From the NCBI RefSeq assembly GCF_024347335.1, contig NZ_AP025463.1, positions 2,480,001 through 2,544,000 of the forward strand: a DNA stretch of 64,000 nt. The letters run 5' to 3'. Each line of letters opens with the position of its first letter. The first letter of the stretch is position 1. The DNA comes from Vibrio celticus (GTDB taxonomy: Bacteria; Pseudomonadota; Gammaproteobacteria; Enterobacterales; Vibrionaceae). The translations under genes were made by a program, and so were the position numbers. The notes beneath the pieces are model-generated. The model was not told where the DNA came from. It saw nothing but the letters and a program-made list of their open reading frames with translations, and ran no database searches. Positions 37,032 through 46,381 of this stretch are shown in pieces.

Positions 37032-38609
37032 ATGAAGCACTTTATGAAACCAATTGTTACCGCAATGGTAACCTCTACACTCTCATTCAACGTACTTTCA
37101 GCAGAAATCAAAAATGTCATTCTGATGATCGGTGACGGCATGGGACCTCAACAAGTTGGCTTATTGGAAACCTACGCAAATCAAGCGCCAAATTCCATCT
37201 ATAAAGGAAACAAAACGGCCATTTATCAACTTGCTCAAGAAGGGGTTATTGGTTCATCCCTAACGCATCCGGAAGACGCAATCGTAGTGGATTCAGCTTG
37301 CTCTGCGACCATGCTCGCAACGGGTATCTACAGCGGTTCAGAAGTGATCGGTATCGATTCCCAGGGTAACCATGTTGAGACAGTACTTGAGAAAGCGAAA
37401 AAAGCAGGCAAAGCGACCGGCTTAGTTTCAGACACACGCTTAACTCACGCGACCCCTGCTTCTTTCGCCGCTCACCAACCTCACCGTTCTCTAGAGAATC
37501 AAATTGCATCTGATATGTTAGCAACGGGCGCTGATGTGATGCTCTCTGGAGGACTGCGTCATTGGATCCCTAAATCGACCAACGACAAAGGTGAAACCTA
37601 TAAGCAACTTGAAAAACTGACTCAAGGTGATGTTTATCTCAAATCGAAGCGCAAAGACGACCGTAACCTGCTGACTGAAGCAGAGACAGACGGCTACCAA
37701 CTGGCGTTTAATCGCAACATGCTAGACGACGCTAAGGGCGATAAACTACTTGGTCTATTCGCCTACTCAGGTATGGATGATGGCATCGCTTACAGCAACA
37801 AGAAAAAGAGTGGCGAACGAACTCAGCCAAGCCTGAAAGAGATGACACAAAAAGCGCTCAACATCCTATCTAAAGATGGAGATGGCTTTTTCCTAATGGT
37901 CGAAGGTGGCCAAATCGACTGGGCGGGACACAGCAACGATGCAGGCACCATGCTGCATGAATTGCTCAAGTTTGATGAAGCGATACAAACGGTGTACGAA
38001 TGGGCAAAAGATCGTGAAGACACGATCGTGATTGTGACCGCAGACCACGAAACAGGCTCTTTCGGTTTCAGCTACTCTTCTAACGACCTACCAAAACCTC
38101 AGAAACGTTCTGGCGAAGCCTTCGCCGATCGCGACTATGCACCTAACTTTAACTTTGGCGCATTCGATATTCTTGATGGTCTATACAATCAGAAGCAAAG
38201 CTACTACGGCATGATCAGCGAATTTCAGAAGCTGGATAAAGCGCTGCAAACACCTGAAAAGCTGGCTGAGATCGTGAACAAAAACAGTGAGTTCCCTATC
38301 ACAACGGAACAAGCGAAAAACGTATTAGCCAGTAAACCGAACCCATACCGATTGGCTCAGCACAAATACTTATCGGCAGAAGAAGTGCCTGCTATCAACG
38401 ATTTCGATGCTTTCTTCCCATATAACGACCGTGGCAACCTACTTGCTCGAGAACAAGCAACTGGTCAAAACATCGTTTGGGGTACAGGTACACACACTCA
38501 CACACCAGTGAACGTGTTTGCTTGGGGTCCTGCTGAAAAGATACTGCCAGTTTCGAAAATCATGCACCACTCAGAACTGGGTGAGTACATTAAACAACAA
38601 GTAAACTAG
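37032..38609 (+). CDS. Alkaline phosphatase
   Basis: The 525-residue secreted enzyme starts with a signal peptide (basic start, hydrophobic core, cleavage near residue 23 after LSA). Metal and catalytic motifs are the N-terminal zinc/magnesium aspartate GDGMGPQQVG (about 34-43), the phospho-accepting serine in VVDSACSATM (about 84-93), and the zinc sites GQIDWAGHSND, TADHETGSFG and GTHTHTPVNVF. It releases inorganic phosphate from organic monoesters in the periplasm. AAGGA precedes the ATG and Pho-box-like repeats lie upstream, suggesting phosphate control. Confidence 0.93.
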   Translation: MKHFMKPIVTAMVTSTLSFNVLSAEIKNVILMIGDGMGPQQVGLLETYANQAPNSIYKGNKTAIYQLAQEGVIGSSLTHPEDAIVVDSACSATMLATGIYSGSEVIGIDSQGNHVETVLEKAKKAGKATGLVSDTRLTHATPASFAAHQPHRSLENQIASDMLATGADVMLSGGLRHWIPKSTNDKGETYKQLEKLTQGDVYLKSKRKDDRNLLTEAETDGYQLAFNRNMLDDAKGDKLLGLFAYSGMDDGIAYSNKKKSGERTQPSLKEMTQKALNILSKDGDGFFLMVEGGQIDWAGHSNDAGTMLHELLKFDEAIQTVYEWAKDREDTIVIVTADHETGSFGFSYSSNDLPKPQKRSGEAFADRDYAPNFNFGAFDILDGLYNQKQSYYGMISEFQKLDKALQTPEKLAEIVNKNSEFPITTEQAKNVLASKPNPYRLAQHKYLSAEEVPAINDFDAFFPYNDRGNLLAREQATGQNIVWGTGTHTHTPVNVFAWGPAEKILPVSKIMHHSELGEYIKQQVN

Positions 38610-38639
38610 CCTGAATCATTTTTGCTCGTTTAACTTTAG

Positions 38640-38659
38640 CGCCCTCCGGGGCGTTTTTT
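38640..38659 (+). terminator. Terminator of the alkaline phosphatase gene
   Basis: CGCCC and GGGCG with a four-base loop followed by T6. Confidence 0.85.
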
Positions 38660-38716
38660 GTTATAAGCCTTTAAGTTAAGTAAGTTAGTTTTTAATTTTA
38701 GGCGGCGCCAAATAGC

Positions 38717-38748
38717 AAAACAGCCGCTAAAGAACGGCTGTTTTTATA
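38717..38748 (+). terminator. Second hairpin downstream of the phosphatase gene
   Basis: AACAGCCG and CGGCTGTT form an 8-bp stem with an eight-base loop, followed by a T-rich tract. No gene ends directly before it, so it may be a backup terminator or the end of a short unseen transcript. Confidence 0.7.
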
Positions 38749-39253
38749 ATACTTAACGGTTTGGGTGATTTAAAATCTTCAAGAATTAATTTTTGTTTTT
38801 ATGAATCATGAGAGAGACCAGCAATACCAATGGGTTCATGACTTTCTCAACAAAAAGCCCTTTCTCTAAGCAAAACCTGAGAAATTCATCCAAAAATTCT
38901 CAACTATCCCATCAAGTCGATCAAAGCAATTCTCAACATTTTGTTACTAACCAGCGCTCTGCGATACAAGCAAGCAATCCTCCGTTGCATCATACATGCC
39001 TCTCATACAACCACAACATACAACCACAACTCTGCGTTAGAAACTTTTGGACAAAACCTTCTTAGAGTTAAAATTCTAACAGTCATTCGCATGATGATTT
39101 TTTTATGATTTAATGTGATTCTATTGGGAAAACTCTAAAACCGTTCCAATTTCACCGTACCACTACATAGCGCCTATGAGTAAACGCTTGGTCTTTCGGT
39201 ATTGTGATTTGAATGTGAAAGACAAACACCCTCCATATCCCATATTGACAAAA
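38749..39253. other. Gene-poor left edge of the accessory island
   Basis: About 500 bases with no credible gene. It contains a perfect 13-base tandem repeat, CATACAACCACAA, twice at 39004-39029. Composition becomes more AT-rich here than in the core genes to the left, which I read as the start of acquired DNA; the exact junction is not visible. Confidence 0.5.
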
Positions 39254-40488
39254 CTAAGCAGACAACATTTCTGTTACTGGAAGAAAATAGATCGGTAATG
39301 GTGACACATAACGTAATGCCAAATTAAATTTCGCTTTCACAACTACAGTCTGCTCCTTGTTCATCAAGTCAAAGTTATCTCCAAACAGTTCACTGAAGTC
39401 AGGTGAATCAGCAGTCACGATCTCCAAAGATATCGGGTTATTTTCCGTTTTAGAAAGTGAAAGAGACGTTGAATTGATCTGGAAATAGTAAAGCCCAGCA
39501 TCACACAAGCCTAACGTGTTGTTCTTATCACGAAGTTTATATCCCTTGAGGTATGCCCTACAGGCGTCGTTTTGTCACTTTGCATCTCGCCATTTATTAC
39601 CGTTATCCAGTGACCTGTAAACTGTTCAACCTCCTCCGGCAAACGTTGTATCAAGGTGCGTTCAGTATCGTTTAAGTGCTCAGCCATCGACAAGAGAAAG
39701 GTTCGCATCAGCTGCTTCGCCAAATGTCGAGAAGGATTAGCTGCCGAAACGCTATCAATTGGCTTTAAGAATGTGCGTTTATCTATCTTCGCTATAAATG
39801 AATCTTTTATGTTGCTATTGTTATCAAGTAATTCAAGCTCAGGGAATACGTTGCTAATTTCCTTCGTAAATCGTTTTGTAACTTCTTTGGTGATCTCACG
39901 CGTTATAGAAGGATCTAGATCAGCATTAACAATTTGACGATGTACTAGTGCCTGAAGCTGGTCATAAAAAGTGTTTAATTTACCCACAGCTTGATCAACA
40001 AACTGTTTAATCTCCCCTCTATTCGTAGCCGTACCCTTCGTTAACAATGAGAACTGCTGTTGATAGTCGTCTGAGCTTACATAATCTAGGAGATTTTTGG
40101 CTTCCCAAGTAGTGAAACTTGTCTTGCTGATCAGCAACTCCATATTTCTGATGAAATCTATCGAGAATGGCTGACTACCTCCGGGGATACCAAACAACAA
40201 CAAAGCTCGTGCTCGATTAAAAAACTCATTTGATGTATTCGTATAAACGTCGCCATCTTTTATGTATCGCAAGTCAGACTCTGCTGAATGGTAGGAAAAA
40301 CCGTGACGTAATTTAAATATTTCATGGTAGATAAATTCATGATAATAAAGCTCGCGGAATACCACAGCATTTAAAATAGAGCGAATGGTGTCCATTATGA
40401 GTACTCGTTCTCTATCCGCGCCATCCTGTATGCTGATAGCATCTAAACGTAATGTCAGTAATGCGAGAGCTTCTAGATAAAAGGCCAC
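39254..40488 (-). pseudogene. Unknown helical protein, interrupted by an apparent frameshift
   Basis: A GTG-started frame runs from 40488 to a stop at 39511 (325 residues). A second open frame (84 residues from a TTG at 39508, extending open to about 39578) continues with plausible protein (LKGYKLRDKNNTLGLCDAGL) to 39254. Adding one A to the A4 run near 39571 would join them into about 411 residues. The body is mostly helical, with ELYYHEFIYHEIFKLRHGF near residue 45 and a charged segment ITREITKEVTKRFTKEIS near 190. It overlaps the upstream membrane-protein gene by 16 bases, so the two form one operon. I do not recognise the family. It may be a true pseudogene, a programmed shift or a sequencing error. 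Confidence 0.6.
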
Positions 40489-41924
40489 CCTGACAGTCGC
40501 ATTCCACTGGTGGTGGAGGTATCAGAATCTAAATCATAATATTTATCTCTAACGGACAGTACCTGAATAAATTCGGACGCGGCAGCTAGTCGATGTTGAC
40601 TAATATCAACTAGAGGCTCATAAAGAACACTTTTGAGCTGTTTTTCATTTCCAACGGAATCGATTACAAAGTTAACGAAAAACTCACTCTCATTTTTAAT
40701 AAATTCGACATAGCTATCAATATCCAGCAAGTCTTGCGCTATTCGAAATATAAAAGTACACAAGAGTGAGGTATCACTGTAATGGAAACTTGTAACCATC
40801 GCGCTCTTTAAGTTGGAAACTATGCTCGCTCTTTGAGACAAGGTCGCACGATTTTCGTAAAACAAATGAAGCAAACCGTTAAATGTTCTTTCTATCTCAT
40901 CTTCATCTGTTAATAAAAACAGCCATTTAAGTGATTCGCCAAGATCTTTCTGACTGGCAAGTCTAATCGCATGATCATAGACGTTAAATTGTAGCTGAGA
41001 AGCTAAGTCATCATACAAGACTAGATCGCATTCCATAATACTATCACCAAGTGTTGCCAAGAATGCAGTTTCCAAACTGGCTCTGTCAGCGTCTAACAAT
41101 GTGTTAATGGAATAGCGAACAGGCGCATCAGAATCCAACCGTCCGGGGCGCACACTTATCGTAAAATCAAAAAGCCCTTTTTGGTGCATAGTGTCAATAA
41201 AAGCTTTTAGCTTAGCCGCATTATAGCTATATATTAAGCCTGAGTGAGACTCTGGAAGTGAAATTGCTCGTGGGCGAAACTTTCGATGTGGCTCTTGTGT
41301 AATATTAAGTGATATAAGTGTATTAGAGTTGTTGCTAGCCACTCTTTCGATCTTATCATTTAAGGATTTAGCACGGGCTTTGGTATCCTTTATTTCAGCT
41401 TCAACAAACTCTTTCATTACACCGGGTGAGATGCTAACTTTTTGTAGATAGCGGTAGACATAGGCATAGAAAATCAAGAATGAAAAGGACATCATCATTG
41501 ATATGATGTAAAGAATAATCCCCCCTTTAATAGCAAACCACCCAATACCGATTGTCAGGCTACTGATAGACCAATTAGAAAAACTTTGGAAACGAAGTCG
41601 CTTAAATACAGCTTGACGTGCGATACCCTCTAGAGATGGATTAAAAGCTTCTGCAACACGGTCAATCAGTGCTCCATTCAAAGTTAAGGATAACGCAGCG
41701 ATTGTCCCATGTATGGCAAGCAAGGCTGCCCAAAGTGTAAATATCTGTTCGCCGAACAATGGATGTGGTGAAAACAAAAAACGCAGCCACCAGATGTTTG
41801 TAGAATGAGAAAGGAGTTTAAACGCTATACCTGCCGTCAAAAATCCGATTGTAATAGAGAAATACCGAGCAGACAGCTTTTCTAGTACATTAAATATTTC
41901 CGCTAGTATCTTATTCTGACTCAT
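40473..41924 (-). CDS. Membrane protein of unknown function
   Basis: I use the ATG at 41924 (483 residues); an upstream TTG adds six. The N-terminal third has about four transmembrane helices (roughly 22-45, 60-80, 115-135 and 138-160, the last with IILYIISMMMSFSFLIFYAYVY). The remainder is a soluble, largely helical cytoplasmic region without a motif I recognise. It precedes, and overlaps by 16 bases, the interrupted gene at 39254-40488. Only AT-rich DNA and an IS21 element lie upstream. A membrane-anchored two-gene cassette in an island is a common layout of defence systems, but nothing in the sequence proves that. Confidence 0.65.
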   Translation of the reverse strand: MSQNKILAEIFNVLEKLSARYFSITIGFLTAGIAFKLLSHSTNIWWLRFLFSPHPLFGEQIFTLWAALLAIHGTIAALSLTLNGALIDRVAEAFNPSLEGIARQAVFKRLRFQSFSNWSISSLTIGIGWFAIKGGIILYIISMMMSFSFLIFYAYVYRYLQKVSISPGVMKEFVEAEIKDTKARAKSLNDKIERVASNNSNTLISLNITQEPHRKFRPRAISLPESHSGLIYSYNAAKLKAFIDTMHQKGLFDFTISVRPGRLDSDAPVRYSINTLLDADRASLETAFLATLGDSIMECDLVLYDDLASQLQFNVYDHAIRLASQKDLGESLKWLFLLTDEDEIERTFNGLLHLFYENRATLSQRASIVSNLKSAMVTSFHYSDTSLLCTFIFRIAQDLLDIDSYVEFIKNESEFFVNFVIDSVGNEKQLKSVLYEPLVDISQHRLAAASEFIQVLSVRDKYYDLDSDTSTTSGMRLSGWPFI

Positions 41925-42293
41925 ACAATTCACATATCTCAAGTGTGCTAACTAGGTGGAAATAGTAACAGTGAGTGGATGCTCAAACTAGGCTAGAGAT
42001 TAACAATTCATTAAAAAGCAATTGGTTATTTGACACAACTATCTTTTTTACAGGCCACTCTATGTGGCAGAAAGATGCCTCGACCCGACTAGGTATTACA
42101 CACCACCACAGCACCTCAAAGGAATGGAATAGACGGTAAAAAGTATATTTCTCTAAGACACTTTTGAGACTGACGTACTGTACTGCGAGTAATTTGACAG
42201 CATGACCATTCACTTCAGCTCTGATGGCTACTAACCCTGATTTAGCTCGCTATTGGGAGAAAACGAACGTAATACTGACCATGACATATCATG
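41925..42293. other. Intergenic DNA between the unknown membrane-protein gene and IS21
   Basis: About 370 bases that should hold the promoter of the leftward two-gene operon. No site or ORF stands out. The last six bases, ATCATG (42288-42293), are the left copy of the IS21 target duplication. Confidence 0.55.
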
Positions 42294-42460
42294 TGCATAT
42301 TTCGGAGTATTCCGATCAGTCATTTCGGGATTATCCGATCACCCATTTCGGTTTAAACCGATCACTGATTCCGCGATTATCCGATCACTTTTAGTCTAAC
42401 TCCGAAATCGGTGATCGGAATAGCGAAAACCGCGATCGTAATGGCCGAAACCCTTCCTTT
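42294..42460. repeat. Subterminal repeat array at the left end of IS21
   Basis: Units combining TTTCGG and CCGATCA recur about every 25 bases (near 42300, 42325, 42350 and 42375), then an inverted group with CGGTGATCGG near 42411. They are the presumed IstA-binding sites. The right end has fewer copies (44836-44883). Confidence 0.75.
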
Positions 42461-42523
42461 TTCTCTTTTAAATCAATAGCTCGCTATTCTTTACTTCTTA
42501 AACAAGAAGGAAAGGAAGCGACA

Positions 42524-43985
42524 ATGGCCAAAAAGAGAACTCCAATGAACAAAATCAAAGAGGTATTACGCCTTAAATACGACTGCGGTCTCTCAAATCG
42601 TGGTATCGCTTCTTGCCTTAAACTCGGCCCATCCACCGTATCAGAACTCCTTACTCGCTTTAAACAAAGCCAACTTGGTTGGCCTCTACCCGACAGTTGC
42701 AGCGATGCAGATCTCACACAGGCGCTGTATCACGGCAAGAAAGCCAGTCGAGATAAAGTTATGCCAGACTTCACTCAATACGCAGTCGAACTCAGGCGTA
42801 AAGGTATGACAAAGATGCTGCTCTGGCAGGAGTATCATGAGCAATATCAAGAGCAAGCTTACGCTTACACTCAGTTCTGCGAGCACTTCACTCGTTGGTT
42901 CAAAACCCAAAAACGCAGCATGCGCCAGCTTCATGTCGCAGGTGATAAACTGTTTATCGATTACTGTGGGCCTCGGCTTCAGGTGGTCAACCCTGACACA
43001 GGGGAAGTGCGCGAAGCGGAGGTGTTCGTCGCGACTTTAGGCGCGTCCAATTACACCTATGTTGAAGCCTTCCCCAGCCAAGGGAAGCCTTACTGGTTAG
43101 AGGCGCATGCAAATGCGTTCGAGCACTTCGGTGGCGTACCACAACTCTTAGTTCCCGATAACCTACGCAGCGCTGTCACTAAAGCGAATCGTTATGAGCC
43201 GAGGCTGAACGACAGCTATCAAAAACTGGCTAATCACTATCAAACCGCTGTGATGCCAGCTCGCCCCTACAAACCGAAAGACAAAGCCAAGGCAGAGAAT
43301 GCCGTGCTCTTAGTAGAGCGCTGGATCATGATGCGGCTGAGACACCAAACCTTCCATACCTTCAAAGAGTTGAATCTCGCCATCCGCGAACTCATGAATG
43401 AGTTAAATCAGCGTAAGATGAAACAGTATGGCGCTAGCCGCCAAGCGTTGTTCGATAAACTCGACAAACCTGCATTAAGGCCATTGCCTAAGCAGCGTTA
43501 CCTGTATACCGAAACTAAACGAGCCAAAGTTGGCCCTGACTATCACATCGAATATCGCCGTCATTACTACTCAGTTCCCCATCAACTTGTCGGTCATCAT
43601 GTCGAACTAGAAGCCTCTAATCGTCTGGTGCAGATCTACCATAAAGGTAACGTGGTCGCCCAGCATCCACGTAGCCAAAGAGATCGCGGAAACAGCACCC
43701 AACCAGAGCACATGCCAAGCAACCATCAACATCAGAAGTGGTCACCAGAGCGCTTGCTTAGTTGGGGCCAATATCGGCGCAGCCACACGAGAAGTCGTCA
43801 ATAAAATGCTGAACTCCAAGCCTCATCCAGAGCAGTCTTATCGTTCCTGTCTTGGCTTGCTCAGTCTGAGTAAAACCTATGGCGAACCGCGCCTTGAACA
43901 AGCCTGTAAAGATGCGCTGATGCTGACAAAATCCAATTACACCTTCATCAGTAATTTGCTGAAAACAATCGTGAAGGACAGCTGA
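42524..43985 (+). pseudogene. istA: IS21 transposase IstA, frameshifted near its C-terminus
   Basis: The first frame gives 426 residues to a stop at 43804. It holds an N-terminal helix-turn-helix (NRGIASCLKLGPSTVSELLTRF, about 26-47) and a DDE integrase core with DYCGPRLQVV (about 147) and PDNLRSAV (about 213). From 43767 a different frame continues with a perfect family C-terminus (ANIGAATREVVNKML, HPEQSYRSCLGLLSLSKTYG) to 43985. Removing one G from the G4 run at 43764-43767 restores about 486 residues, the normal IstA length. The catalytic core is intact, but the C-terminal part is lost unless frameshifting occurs. Confidence 0.9.
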
Positions 43986-44063
43986 GCAAAGACAACACGA
44001 GCACGCCGAACCTTGTTCATAGCAATGTTCGTGGCCCGAACAGTTATCACTAGGAGAAAGGAT

Positions 44064-44804
44064 ATGAATACACTGAACGACCAACTCAAAACCCTACGCT
44101 TGAGCCATGTAGCGAAAGCATTAGAGCAGCAACAAGAGCAACTGACTACTTACGCAGAGTTGGACTTCGAGGAACGGTTAAGTTTACTTCTGGAAAGCGA
44201 GATCTTGAATCGCAATCAGACCAAAATCCAACGCTTAAAACGACAAGCCAAGCTAAGAGTGGATGCACAGCCGAGCCAACTCATCTACAAAGAGGGACGA
44301 AACCTCAATCGCAAACAGATGAGCGAACTTCTGACTGGCAGTTATCTATATAAACACCAAAACATCTTGATCACAGGCCCAACGGGCGCAGGCAAAACAT
44401 ATCTTGGCTGCGCACTGGCCACCAGTGCCTGTGACCAACAACAAACGGTTAGGTACTACCGATTAACTCGCTTGCTTGACGACCTGACCGCTGGTCGTAT
44501 GGATGGCAGCTATCAAAAGCAACTCCAATCACTGGCTAAGAAAGCCTTACTGATCCTCGACGACTGGGGGATGGAAAAACTGACACAAGAGCATGCGGGT
44601 CACTTATTAGAAGTGCTTGAAGATCGTTATCAAAACAGCAGTACAATCGTCATCAGTCAGTTACCTGTAAAGGAGTGGTACAACATGATCGGCAACGCGA
44701 CCGTTGCCGACGCGCTAATGGATCGGCTAGTACACAATAGTCATCGACTAGAACTGGGAGGTGAGTCAATGAGAAAACTGGCGCAATCCGATCACTTAGA
44801 GTAA
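44064..44804 (+). CDS. istB: IS21 helper ATPase IstB
   Basis: The ATG at 44064 has AGGAGAAAGG upstream and gives 246 residues starting MNTLNDQLKTLRLSHVAKAL. It is an AAA+ ATPase related to DnaC, with Walker A GPTGAGKTYLG (about 105-115), Walker B LLILDDWGM (about 165-173) and a sensor region with STIVISQLPV. It assembles on DNA and stimulates IstA for target selection. It appears intact, so it could act in trans for related elements. Confidence 0.95.
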   Translation: MNTLNDQLKTLRLSHVAKALEQQQEQLTTYAELDFEERLSLLLESEILNRNQTKIQRLKRQAKLRVDAQPSQLIYKEGRNLNRKQMSELLTGSYLYKHQNILITGPTGAGKTYLGCALATSACDQQQTVRYYRLTRLLDDLTAGRMDGSYQKQLQSLAKKALLILDDWGMEKLTQEHAGHLLEVLEDRYQNSSTIVISQLPVKEWYNMIGNATVADALMDRLVHNSHRLELGGESMRKLAQSDHLE

Positions 44805-44883
44805 AAATAAGAAGAGAGAAAAACGGTAGGATCAGGCGATCGGAATAAACCGAAACAGCCGATCGCAATCACCGAAATACGCA

Positions 44884-45179
44884 ATCATGAGAGAAATTAG
44901 GGAAAACCGATGTTAACAGTCTATGAATGAGTAACTACGTTAGCTCACAATGGGGCACGATGATCGCGCTGAGAAGCCTCTGGACAATTCCGAGTTACAA
45001 ACGGGGGAATTGGTAAAAATTCAAGCTAAGGGTTCATTTACTAATAATCACATATCGTTTGCGTTGATTTACATTACACGACCTAGTATATGCACCAGTA
45101 ACTCAACCAGCTCAGCACATTGATTTACAAAGATTAAAAACTATACTCAACTTTCATACTTACTACTGGATCTTTATTG
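44884..45179. other. Non-coding DNA right of IS21
   Basis: The first six bases are the right ATCATG duplication. The rest has no ORF and contains the left 19-bp repeat at 44981-44999, followed by AT-rich DNA before the lipoprotein gene. Confidence 0.6.
44981..44999 (+). repeat. 19-bp direct repeat, left copy (candidate attachment site)
   Basis: TGGACAATTCCGAGTTACA matches TGGACAATTCTGAGTTACA at 54782-54800 in the same orientation at 18 of 19 positions. The two copies bracket 9.8 kb that includes the three-recombinase operon, the pattern expected of attL and attR. Confidence 0.55.
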
Positions 45180-46163
45180 ATGATTAATATAAATAATCAA
45201 GTATTCGCTCTTTCATCCATTGCCCTGCTTTTGACGGGTTGTTCTCCATCCTCAGACCCAATGGTTAGTGAAAACATCAATGATTACAAGGGATCAGCTA
45301 GCATTACTCAAGGTCTTGCAAAAACAGTAGAAACGAATCTTTTTGAGTGTGCAAATGGTCGAAGTCGTGTGGCAGGCATCGGTGAGATTGCTGATGCTGA
45401 CGGGAAAGTATGGACAGTTCCTGCTCAAAACCATTTCACAACTGCACCAAAAGCTGTCGATCTTTATGAAGAGTGCGCCAATATCACGCCTGATAGTATA
45501 GCTGATGTGGATGAAGAGTCTGTCCCTGTGGCTGTTATTGACTCAGACGGTGAAGAGATCACAGGTTACATCTTTGCTGACAACTATTTCGAGTTATATG
45601 TTAATGATCAGCTTGTTGCAGTAGACACGGTACCTTTCACACCGTTTAACTCTAGTATCGTCAAGTTCAAAGTAAATAAACCATACACGATTGCTGTAAA
45701 AGTAATCGATTGGGAAGAAAACTTAGGTTTAGGTACAGAAGATAACCGTGGCAAAGCATTCCATCCCGGTGATGGTGGCTTTATCGCAAGCTTTAGTGAC
45801 GGCACTGTGACGGGTTCCGACTGGCAAGCACAGACATTCTATACTGCACCAATCTATGATCTTAGCTGCTTAAGTGAGATTGATGGTAAGCGCTTATCGG
45901 AGAATTGCACAACTGAGGGCACTGATAACGGTGCAAATGCTTATGCCGCTCATTGGGAAACTCCAAGTAACTGGATGGCAAAAGATTTCGATGCAGCTTC
46001 ATGGCCCCAAGCGACTGAGTATTCAGAAGATGAAATTGGTGTAAATAATAAAAAATCTTACATGAACTTTATTGATAAATTTAGCGGTGCTGGGGCAAGC
46101 TTCATCTGGTCAACAAATGTTGTTTTGGATAATGAAGTTCTACTAAGATACGAAGTGAAATAG
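45180..46163 (+). CDS. Lipoprotein of unknown function
   Basis: Starting at the ATG 45180, the 327-residue protein has a signal with lipobox LLTGC (about residues 17-21), then an acidic, extracytoplasmic beta-rich region. Recognisable features are an N-terminal cysteine pair (ECANGRS, EECANITP), a carbohydrate-module-like stretch NYFELYVNDQLVAVDTVPF (about 145-163) and DWEENLGLGTEDN (about 183-195). I know no function; the pattern resembles surface or periplasmic jelly-roll domains. It seems to be passenger DNA beside the mobile genes, transcribed alone. Confidence 0.7.
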   Translation: MININNQVFALSSIALLLTGCSPSSDPMVSENINDYKGSASITQGLAKTVETNLFECANGRSRVAGIGEIADADGKVWTVPAQNHFTTAPKAVDLYEECANITPDSIADVDEESVPVAVIDSDGEEITGYIFADNYFELYVNDQLVAVDTVPFTPFNSSIVKFKVNKPYTIAVKVIDWEENLGLGTEDNRGKAFHPGDGGFIASFSDGTVTGSDWQAQTFYTAPIYDLSCLSEIDGKRLSENCTTEGTDNGANAYAAHWETPSNWMAKDFDAASWPQATEYSEDEIGVNNKKSYMNFIDKFSGAGASFIWSTNVVLDNEVLLRYEVK

Positions 46164-46343
46164 CTTTTTCTCTAGCCTCAAAAAGCAGTTATGTTATCAG
46201 TTGATAAAGCATAGCTGCTTACTTTTTCAATCGTTAATTCTGCTACATCTTTCCTTTCCTGACTCATAAAGGGCAGAAACGTGTTGAACGAAGCCGCTCT
46301 GCGGCAGAAAAGATACTCTTCTGATAACCATACTCTTTAGTAC

Positions 46344-46380
46344 CACCATCATATCGATGGTGCTTTACTGGAGAGTATAT
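46344..46380 (+). promoter_or_regulatory. Hairpin occluding the ribosome site of the IS91-type recombinase
   Basis: CACCATC and GATGGTG form a 7-bp stem with loop ATATC (46344-46362). Extended pairing of upstream ACTCT with downstream AGAGT would bury GGAGAG, the ribosome site of the ATG at 46382. Such leader hairpins are known to prevent expression of transposition genes from outside readthrough; that role is inferred here. Confidence 0.45.
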
Positions 46381-46381
46381 T

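Larger units (their letters stand above)
42294..44883 (+). mobile_element. IS21-family insertion sequence, complete ends
   Basis: The 2590-bp element starts TGCATATTTCGG and ends with the inverted CCGAAATACGCA (11 of 12 matching). It is flanked by the direct 6-bp duplication ATCATG (42288-42293 and 44884-44889), within the IS21 range. The left end holds an array of TTTCGG...CCGATCA repeats up to about 42460, and the right end has matching CCGATC units, the multiple transposase-binding sites of this family. It carries istA (frameshifted) and istB. An intact duplication indicates recent insertion. Confidence 0.93.

Noticed and set aside
38970..39060. Integron attC-like site near CTGCGTTAGAAAC
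   Set aside because: A GTTAGAA match alone is short; no paired inverse core, no cassette array and no integron integrase.
38808..39065. 85-codon frame at the left island edge
   Set aside because: Low-complexity Ser/Asn/Gln/His translation, no ribosome site, includes the 13-base tandem repeat.
41983..42213. 76-codon minus-strand frame beside IS21
   Set aside because: No ribosome site, no recognisable motif, and located in presumed promoter DNA.
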